DNA of 6,694 nt, taken from assembly GCA_902768995.1 (NCBI GenBank), contig CACXNN010000090.1:1-6694 (forward strand). The letters are read 5' to 3'. The number at the start of each line of letters is the position of its first letter. The first letter of the stretch is position 1. Position numbers and translations under genes: made by a program. This document shows, one piece after another, positions 1 to 4,971 of this stretch. Source of the DNA: an uncultured Eubacteriales bacterium. GTDB lineage: Bacteria > Bacillota > Clostridia > Christensenellales > CAG-138. The notes below the pieces were generated by a model. That model did not search any database, was not told the DNA's origin, and saw only the letters and a program-made list of their open reading frames with translations.

Positions 1-497
1 ATCCAGCGGGTGAGGAAGGGCACCATGCCCCGGGCCCCGTTGCGCAGCAGGAGCCGCCCCTGCTGCTCCTCCTGGGACACCTGCAGGAAAAGGGCCAGGT
101 CGCAGTAGGGGCCCCAGTCCGGCAGCAGGGCGTAGGCCCCCTCCACCAGGATGAGGCGGCCCGTCACCGGCACCGGGTCCGGCAGCAGCGCTTGCGACCC
201 GCAGGAAAACGCCCGATAGGCGAAGTCGCCGCCCGCAGCGAGGGGCTCCAGGACCTCGGCTTTGAACCGGTCCCGGTCCATGTTCCCGCCGGGCATGGCC
301 TGCATCTCTTCGGAAAATCTGTCCCGTGGCAGAAAGAAATCGTCCATATGTACCACGCTGCCGGAAAACTTTTCGGCCAGCGCCCGGGCAAAGGTGGTCT
401 TCCCGGAGCAGGACATGCCGTCCAGGGCCACCACCAGCCGGTCCGTTTTCTCCAAGCGCCCCTCGATCAGGGCCGCGGCTTCCGCTTTCGATATCAT
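1..497 (-). CDS. P-loop nucleoside kinase, uridine kinase-like (partial, C-terminus missing)
   Basis: The first 165 residues are present; the gene runs off the left edge. A Walker A P-loop (GMSCSGKT, residues 27-34) follows a hydrophobic strand (LVVALD). HMDDFF at 50-55 matches the substrate-binding region of uridine kinase/phosphoribulokinase-type proteins, LVEGAYAL at 117-124 fits the next conserved strand, and an Arg-containing stretch (QGRLLLRNGARG, 147-158) resembles the lid that closes on ATP. By family knowledge such proteins phosphorylate the 5'-hydroxyl of uridine or cytidine in pyrimidine salvage, in the cytoplasm; the exact substrate cannot be read here, and clostridial paralogues of this type are often labelled uridine kinase without proof. 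The ATG (497-495) overlaps the TGA (499-497) of the upstream methyltransferase by one base, so the two are probably translationally coupled. It is the last visible gene of the leftward operon. Confidence 0.85.
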   Translation of the reverse strand, partial: MISKAEAAALIEGRLEKTDRLVVALDGMSCSGKTTFARALAEKFSGSVVHMDDFFLPRDRFSEEMQAMPGGNMDRDRFKAEVLEPLAAGGDFAYRAFSCGSQALLPDPVPVTGRLILVEGAYALLPDWGPYCDLALFLQVSQEEQQGRLLLRNGARGMVPFLTRW

Positions 498-1678
498 CAC
501 AGCACCTGTAAGAGATAGAATTTCAGATAGTAAGTCTCGGGCACCGTGGGCAGGATGGGATGGTCCGGCCCCTGCTGCCGCTGCTCGATGAAGCGGATGG
601 TCACGTCCGCCTCCTGGGCCGCCTCCAGCAGCATCCGCCTGAACTGGTCCTCGTATAGGAAGTGGGAACAGGAGCAGGTGGCGAGATACCCGCCCCGGGG
701 CAGCAGCTTCATGGCCATGCGGTTGATCTGCTTGTAGCCGTTGAAGGCGTTTTTGGCCGTGGCGTTGGATTTCGTAAAGGCCGGCGGGTCCAGGATCACG
801 TAGTCGTAGTCCCGGCACCTCTTCGCCGTGAGCTCGGTCAAGAGGTCGAACACGTCCGCCTTCAGGGGCGTGACGCTAAGGCCGTTCAGGGCGGCGTTGC
901 GCTCTACCTCCTGGAGGGCCAGGTCCGACACGTCCACAGCCGTCACGGAGGCGGCCCCGGCCTTGGCGCAGTTGAGGGCGAAAGCCCCCGTATGGGTGAA
1001 GCAGTCCAGCACCCGCTTGCCCGGGGCCAGCCGGGCCGCCGCCCGGCGGTTGTACTTCTGGTCCAGGAAGAAGCCGGTCTTCTGCCCGTTCACGTAGTCC
1101 ACCTCGTAGCGGACGCCGTTCTCGGTGATCTCGATGAGGCCGTCGCCCTCGGTCTTCAGCCCCGGCAAATCCACGTACCCCTTGCCCTGTTCGAGGCCTT
1201 CCTTCAGCCGCAGGGGGCTTTCGTTCCGCTCGTAGATCACGTCGATCTCGACGCCGTCCTTCTGGAGTTCCTCCCGAAGCAGCCGGAACAGCATCCCCTT
1301 GCGGACCTCGATCCCCAGGGACAAAACCTCCGTCACCAGCACGCTTTCGAACCGGTCCACGGTCCAGCCCGGCAGCCCGTCCGCCTCCCCGAAAACGAGG
1401 CGGCAGGCGGAGAAGTCCTCGCCCATGACGGTCTTGCGATAGTCGAAGGCGTCGTTGGCGTTCTTCGAGAGGACGCGGACCAGGATCTTGCTCGCGTCGT
1501 TGTAGAACCCGCTGCCCAGGTAGGTGCCCTTCTCGCTGAACACGTCCGCCACGGCCCCGTTCTCGCAGGGCTCCCGGTCCACCGCCTCGGCCCCGTAGAC
1601 CCAGGGGTGGCCGCCCTTCAGGCTTTGTTCCGCCTTCCTGTTCACCACGATCCGGGGGAATTCACGCTTTGCTTTCAT
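497..1678 (-). CDS. RlmI-like class I SAM-dependent 23S rRNA (cytosine-C5) methyltransferase
   Basis: A 393-residue protein, almost the length of E. coli RlmI (about 396), which makes m5C1962 in 23S rRNA. The N-terminal part (about 8-80, with KGGHPWVY at 21-28 and GTYLGSGFYN at 51-60) is a PUA-type RNA-binding domain. A central segment carries GQKTGFFLDQ (198-207), a family hallmark. The Rossmann methyltransferase domain follows: SAM motif LDCFTHTGAFAL (224-235), acidic strand end AVDVS (247-251), motif IV DPPAFTKS (297-304), and TCSCS (334-338), which holds the expected catalytic cysteine. The product is cytoplasmic and should act on rRNA or the assembling large subunit. The exact target base is inferred from family, not seen. 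The start lies 6 nt after the stop of the glycoside hydrolase gene, with only a weak purine-rich stretch in front, so coupled translation is likely. The stop overlaps the next start by one base. Confidence 0.92.
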   Translation of the reverse strand: MKAKREFPRIVVNRKAEQSLKGGHPWVYGAEAVDREPCENGAVADVFSEKGTYLGSGFYNDASKILVRVLSKNANDAFDYRKTVMGEDFSACRLVFGEADGLPGWTVDRFESVLVTEVLSLGIEVRKGMLFRLLREELQKDGVEIDVIYERNESPLRLKEGLEQGKGYVDLPGLKTEGDGLIEITENGVRYEVDYVNGQKTGFFLDQKYNRRAAARLAPGKRVLDCFTHTGAFALNCAKAGAASVTAVDVSDLALQEVERNAALNGLSVTPLKADVFDLLTELTAKRCRDYDYVILDPPAFTKSNATAKNAFNGYKQINRMAMKLLPRGGYLATCSCSHFLYEDQFRRMLLEAAQEADVTIRFIEQRQQGPDHPILPTVPETYYLKFYLLQVL

Positions 1679-1684
1679 ACCGCT

Positions 1685-3190
1685 TCACGCCCCCAGCACC
1701 GCGAAGGAACGGGGCCCCAGGACGCCGCCTTCGAAGGCGCCGATCTGGAAGATGGGCTGGCCGATAAGGCCCGTGGGCACGGGCTTGTCCGAGGGGTTCA
1801 CCGCCAGGGTGAAGCTCCCCCGGCGATAGATGAGCAGGGGGTCCCCCTTTTTCGCGTGGAGGACTTCAAAGCTCCCGTCCGCCTGCAGGTCGGGATGGCC
1901 GTGGCGCAGGGCCAGGACGGCCTTCACCGTGTTCAGGATGGAGGCGGGGTCCCCTTCCTGCCCGCTGACCGTGGGGGCGTCCGGGGCCGGGTCCACGGGA
2001 AGGTACAGCTTTTCCGGCGCGGCCTGGGAGAAGCCCAGGTTTTTCCCGGGGGCCCACTGCATGGGGGTCCGGCTGCCGGTGCGGGTGTAGCCCCCCTCCT
2101 TGGTGGGAAGGCAGTCGAGATAGCGCATGCCGATCTCGTCCCCGTAGTAGAGGAAGGGCACCCCGGGCAGGGTGAAGAGCAGGGCGTATCCGAGCTTCAG
2201 CCTATCCTCGTCGAGATGCCAGCGGAGCCGGGGAGTGTCGTGGTTGCCGGTGATGAAGCTGATGTAGCCCGCGTCCTTGCTGCTCTCGTACCGGTCCAGG
2301 TAGTCCTTCACGAAGAAGGCGGGGTCGTTGCCCTTCAGATAGGCGTCGGCGGAACGGACCAGGGCGTGGTAGCCGTTCTCCTCGTGGTCCAGGTAGAAAT
2401 CCATATCGAAGTCCGCCAGCTGCAGGGCCTGCCAGGGCCAGCCCCACTCGGCCACCCAGGCCGCCTGGGGGAACTCCGCCCGCAGCTCCTTGAATATGCC
2501 CCGCCACAGGGCGGAGGTGTAGCTCTTATTGTCGTCGTCGGCCTTCACCAGGGAGTTGGCCATGTCCACCCGAAAGCCGTCGCAGCCCTTCTCCAGCCAG
2601 AACCGCATCACGTCCACCATGGCGTCCCGGGTGGCCTTGGCCGCGGGGCCGTCCACAGGGGTCTGCCACCCTTCCGTCACCTTGGCCCAGCCGTAGTTCA
2701 AGGCCGGCTGGCACTTGAAGAAGTTCAGCATGTAGGTGCCGTTCCGGGGGGTCTCGCCGCCGATGTAGGGGTGGCCCGGGGTGCCCTTGATCCAGAAGTC
2801 GGTCCAGACGTACCGGTCGGAGTACTCGTTCCGCTCCGCCTTGCCGCTCTCCAAAAACCAGGGGTGCTCCTCGGAGGTGTGGCCCGGCACCAGGTCCAGG
2901 AGGACCCGGATGCCCAGCTCGTGGGCCTCCCGGAACAGGGCGTACAAATCCTCGTTGGTGCCGTAGCGTTGCGCCACCAGCTTGTAGTCCCGCACGTCGT
3001 AGCCCCCGTCCTTGAAGGGGGAGTCGAAGCAGGGGTTCAGCCACAGGGCGTTGCAGCCCAGCTCCTTCACGTAGGAGAGCTTCTGCCGGATGCCGTCGAT
3101 GTCGCCGACGCCGTCGGCGTTGCTGTCGAAGAAGGAGGAGGGATAGATCTCGTAGAACACGGCGTCTTTGAGCCAGGCGGGTCTGTTCAT
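1685..3190 (-). CDS. GH13 family alpha-glucosidase-like enzyme (oligo-1,6-glucosidase type), cytoplasmic
   Basis: A 501-residue TIM-barrel glycoside hydrolase of the alpha-amylase clan. Visible family motifs: a Ca-binding-type loop DSNADGVGD (22-30), SPFKDGGYDVRDY (57-69), region I DLVPGH (99-104), QPALN (161-165, close to the QPDLN signature of the oligo-1,6-glucosidase group), region II GFRVD with nucleophile Asp209, region III VAEW with acid/base Glu248, and region IV NHD with the transition-state stabiliser Asp318; LYYGDEIGM (347-355) follows. All three catalytic carboxylates are present, so it should be active. There is no signal peptide, so it should act on imported malto-oligosaccharides, isomaltose, sucrose or trehalose-like substrates; which one cannot be decided. 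Region I has Gly where most members have Asn (DxVxNH), suggesting a side branch. AAAGGAG (3204-3198) lies 7 nt before the ATG and supports this start. It lies 25 nt after the ferredoxin-like gene and 6 nt before the methyltransferase. Confidence 0.93.
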   Translation of the reverse strand: MNRPAWLKDAVFYEIYPSSFFDSNADGVGDIDGIRQKLSYVKELGCNALWLNPCFDSPFKDGGYDVRDYKLVAQRYGTNEDLYALFREAHELGIRVLLDLVPGHTSEEHPWFLESGKAERNEYSDRYVWTDFWIKGTPGHPYIGGETPRNGTYMLNFFKCQPALNYGWAKVTEGWQTPVDGPAAKATRDAMVDVMRFWLEKGCDGFRVDMANSLVKADDDNKSYTSALWRGIFKELRAEFPQAAWVAEWGWPWQALQLADFDMDFYLDHEENGYHALVRSADAYLKGNDPAFFVKDYLDRYESSKDAGYISFITGNHDTPRLRWHLDEDRLKLGYALLFTLPGVPFLYYGDEIGMRYLDCLPTKEGGYTRTGSRTPMQWAPGKNLGFSQAAPEKLYLPVDPAPDAPTVSGQEGDPASILNTVKAVLALRHGHPDLQADGSFEVLHAKKGDPLLIYRRGSFTLAVNPSDKPVPTGLIGQPIFQIGAFEGGVLGPRSFAVLGA

Positions 3191-3215
3191 AGGTGTTCTC
3201 CTTTATGGGAAAGAT

Positions 3216-4037
3216 TTATTTGCAGCGGAAGCCGCCGGAAATGGCCTTGGTTGGGCAAACGTCCCGGCATTTACCGCAGCGGATGCACTCGGGGCTGTTG
3301 GGGTGACGGACCACGTCCACGTCCATGGGGCAGATGGCGGCGCACTTGCCGCAGCGGACGCACTTATCCTCCGCCACCTGCAGCCGGTAGAACCCCACCC
3401 CGTTGAACAGGCCGTAGAAGGCCCCCAGAGGGCAGAGGTACTTGCAGAAGGGCCGGAAGATCCACAACGACAGCAGGACGATGGCGAGAAGGACCCCCAG
3501 CTTGATATAGAACAGGGGCCCTCGCAGCCCGGCGAACTGGGGGTTCAGGCTGGTCAGGGGCAGCCCCGCCTCCAGCAGGCCCGCGGGGCAGAGATACTTG
3601 CAGAAGGCGGGCTCGTGGAGCAGCAGGGCCAGGACCACCAGCAGGACTAAGATCACATATTTGAGGTACCGCAGGGGCTTGTCCAGCCACCGGGGGACCT
3701 TGCCTTTCGGCAGCGGCACCCGAGCCAGCAGGTCCTGCAGCAGCCCGAAGGGGCACAGGAACCCGCACACCAGCCGCCCCAGGACCACCCCGAACAGCAC
3801 CAGCGTCCCCAGCACGTAGGCCGGGAAGCGGCCCCTTCGCCCGGAGAGGGCCGCCTGGAGGGAGCCGATGGGGCAGGCCCCCAGGGCCCCGGGGCAGGAG
3901 TAGCAGTTGAGGCCCGGCACGCAGAGGAGCTTCATCCTCCCCTGGTAGATGACGCCCTGGAGGAAGCCCGGGATATAGGCATTCTGGGCGACGGCGGCGA
4001 TACACTGTATGAGGGTGCGGCGGCTCTGTCTCTTCAT
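3216..4037 (-). CDS. Polytopic membrane 4Fe-4S protein, NapH/NosR/CcoG-like polyferredoxin
   Basis: Starting at MKRQSRR (ATG 4037-4035) the protein has 273 residues; a longer in-frame upstream extension is Arg/Gly-rich, overlaps the previous genes and is rejected. Hydrophobic spans lie near 72-92, 124-141 and 175-193. Cysteine motifs in order: Cys39; CYSCPG plus ACPIG (Cys45, 48, 55); CGFLCPFG (91, 95); CKYLCPAG (146, 150); CKYLCPLG (198, 202). Two C-terminal ferredoxin motifs of the CxxCxxCxxxCP type follow (226/229/232/236 and 251/254/257/261), and there is a near-terminal Cys272. By family knowledge, such proteins move electrons between a cytoplasmic or quinone donor and an extracytoplasmic acceptor. 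Here the gene overlaps the CxxC micro-protein gene by 4 nt (ATGA) and follows a thioredoxin-like lipoprotein, so I infer that it supplies reductant to that protein. It could instead be a generic electron-transfer subunit. The TAA is 25 nt before the glucosidase gene, with no terminator between. Confidence 0.9.
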   Translation of the reverse strand: MKRQSRRTLIQCIAAVAQNAYIPGFLQGVIYQGRMKLLCVPGLNCYSCPGALGACPIGSLQAALSGRRGRFPAYVLGTLVLFGVVLGRLVCGFLCPFGLLQDLLARVPLPKGKVPRWLDKPLRYLKYVILVLLVVLALLLHEPAFCKYLCPAGLLEAGLPLTSLNPQFAGLRGPLFYIKLGVLLAIVLLSLWIFRPFCKYLCPLGAFYGLFNGVGFYRLQVAEDKCVRCGKCAAICPMDVDVVRHPNSPECIRCGKCRDVCPTKAISGGFRCK

Positions 4038-4177
4038 GCGCCCAACCCCATGCACTCCAGGCAGATCAATATGGCCTTGCGCAGGGTGGCTGCCGCCTGG
4101 CCCGCGGCCGCGCCCCCGGCGATCAACCCTATGGCGAGCCCCAGCAGGGCCCATTTCAGCCACCGATCCCGCTTCAT
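4034..4177 (-). CDS. CD1871A-family CxxC motif micro-protein, single membrane span
   Basis: A 47-residue protein starting at MKRDRWLKW (ATG 4177-4175); an in-frame extension upstream is ignored because it lies inside the thioredoxin gene. A short basic N-terminus precedes one hydrophobic span (about 9-25, Gly/Ala/Leu/Ile-rich), then a small-residue stretch, and the C-terminal motif ICLECMGLG, with the CxxC pair Cys39 and Cys42. This layout and ending match what I recall of the small clostridial family named after C. difficile CD1871A; I know no established function for it. Its start overlaps the thioredoxin stop by 4 nt and its stop overlaps the iron-sulfur protein start by 4 nt, which is strong evidence that this tiny frame is a real, translated gene. 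No good ribosome site precedes it, so translation probably depends on coupling. Inferred role: a thiol or metal-binding partner linking the membrane iron-sulfur protein to the thioredoxin-like protein. Confidence 0.86.
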   Translation of the reverse strand: MKRDRWLKWALLGLAIGLIAGGAAAGQAAATLRKAILICLECMGLGA

Positions 4178-4800
4178 TTTCCGTTCAAGCTGTCCAGGCG
4201 GGCCTGGATCTCGTTCCAGTAGGCGTCCACCACCGAGCTCCCCCGGGGCACGCCCACGATCCACTGGCCCACCTGGTTCCCCCGGCTGTCGAAGAAGAGG
4301 GTGGTGGGGATGGCCGACACCTTCCGGAGGAAGCCGGTCATGAGCCCCGGGGAGCCCTGGCCGTCCAGGCAGGGGAAGGCGCAGCCGTTCTCCTCCAGCA
4401 GGGCCTTGGCGTCGGCAAGGTCGCCGGGATCGTCCACGGTCACGGACAAAAAGCCCACGTTCTCAGGGAGCTTCCCATAGAGTTGGCCCAGCTCCTTAAG
4501 CTCGCTGCGGCAGGGGCCGCACCAGCTGGCCCACACGTTCACCATGGTGAGATCGTGCGCGCCGAGATACGCCTCCGTCACCGTGTCCCCGTCCAGGGTC
4601 TGGGCGGTGAAGGAAAAGGCGTAGGGCTCGCCGGGTTCCGTGGCCTCAGCCTCCGGCCCGGGGGTGCTGGCGGGGGCCGCCGTGGGCTGCTCCGCCGCAG
4701 GGGGTTCCGTGGGGGCGGGCGCGGGGGCGTCCGTTTGGGCGGTTCGGCAGCCTGCCGCCAGGACCAGCAGGATCATGCCTATGGCGATGAGCTTTTTCAT
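4174..4800 (-). CDS. TlpA/ResA-like thioredoxin-fold lipoprotein
   Basis: A 208-residue protein from ATG 4800-4798. An in-frame start about 31 codons upstream is rejected: it would swallow the promoter and the AAAGGAG site (4811-4805). Residues 1-18 form a lipoprotein signal: two lysines, a hydrophobic run, then LAAGC with lipidation at Cys18. A low-complexity Ala/Pro/Thr/Glu linker (about 19-58) spaces the domain from the membrane. The AhpC/TSA-TlpA-type thioredoxin domain follows, with VNVWASWCGPC (87-97; active-site Cys94 and Cys97) and the cis-proline loop AIPTT (Pro165). The family performs extracytoplasmic thiol-disulfide exchange, for example reducing protein disulfides or supporting cytochrome c maturation; the substrate here is unknown. 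An additional CAFPC pair (Cys140, Cys144) lies in the domain. It is the first gene of the operon, and its TGA overlaps the next ATG by 4 nt (ATGA). Confidence 0.93.
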   Translation of the reverse strand: MKKLIAIGMILLVLAAGCRTAQTDAPAPAPTEPPAAEQPTAAPASTPGPEAEATEPGEPYAFSFTAQTLDGDTVTEAYLGAHDLTMVNVWASWCGPCRSELKELGQLYGKLPENVGFLSVTVDDPGDLADAKALLEENGCAFPCLDGQGSPGLMTGFLRKVSAIPTTLFFDSRGNQVGQWIVGVPRGSSVVDAYWNEIQARLDSLNGK

Positions 4801-4804
4801 AGGG

Positions 4805-4811
4805 CTCCTTT
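4805..4811 (-). promoter_or_regulatory. Ribosome binding site deciding the thioredoxin start
   Basis: AAAGGAG on the minus strand lies 4 nt from the ATG at 4800. It fixes the start at MKKLIA, giving a clean lipoprotein signal, and excludes the longer frame opening at 4893. The spacing is slightly short. Confidence 0.8.
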
Positions 4812-4830
4812 CCGTTTTGAAACTACCCCT

Positions 4831-4859
4831 ATCATACCCGAAACCCCGGGAACTATCAA
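4831..4859 (-). promoter_or_regulatory. Sigma-A-type promoter of the leftward operon
   Basis: On the minus strand, TTGATA (4859-4854; 5 of 6 bases match TTGACA) and TATGAT (4836-4831; 5 of 6 match TATAAT) are separated by exactly 17 bp. Predicted transcription start is about 4824, leaving a leader of about 24 nt that contains the ribosome site. It would drive the thioredoxin and the genes downstream of it. Confidence 0.68.
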
Positions 4860-4886
4860 GGGCAAAATGGGCGGCCGAAGGCCCGG

Positions 4887-4915
4887 TTGACAAAGCCGGA
4901 GAGAAATGATATAAG
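4887..4915 (+). promoter_or_regulatory. Sigma-A-type promoter of the CHAP hydrolase gene
   Basis: TTGACA (4887-4892) is a perfect -35 match, and TATAAG (4910-4915; 5 of 6) follows after exactly 17 bp. Predicted start of transcription is near 4922, giving a leader of about 50 nt before the ATG at 4972. A second TATAGT overlaps at 4916-4921 but would be at poor spacing. Confidence 0.75.
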
Positions 4916-4957
4916 TATAGTCAGTATAGGTGGCACTATTGCCAATTTTCGTGACGA

Positions 4958-4966
4958 GGGAGGTGA
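4958..4966 (+). promoter_or_regulatory. Ribosome binding site deciding the CHAP gene start
   Basis: GGGAGGTGA lies 5 nt before the ATG at 4972, a strong match to the anti-Shine-Dalgarno. It rules out the in-frame GTG at 4930, which would put 14 non-signal residues ahead of the signal peptide. Confidence 0.85.
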
Positions 4967-4971
4967 ATGGG

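Noticed and set aside
3191..3215. Possible terminator or promoter between the iron-sulfur protein and glucosidase genes
   Set aside because: The 25 nt hold only a ribosome site; there is no stem followed by a T-run and no room for a promoter in the gap itself.
662..3406. A 914-codon plus-strand open frame antisense to the methyltransferase and glucosidase genes
   Set aside because: It is a GC-rich coding shadow: its product is a monotonous Val/Gly/Leu/His/Gln mixture with no motif, while the opposite strand has two complete enzyme families with intact catalytic residues.
4038..4163. N-terminal extension of the iron-sulfur membrane protein to 315 residues
   Set aside because: The extra 42 residues are Arg/Gly-rich, overlap the micro-protein gene almost wholly, and the ATG at 4037 makes a canonical ATGA coupling.
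4801..4893. N-terminal extension of the thioredoxin to 239 residues
   Set aside because: It would bury the lipoprotein signal and contain the promoter and ribosome site.
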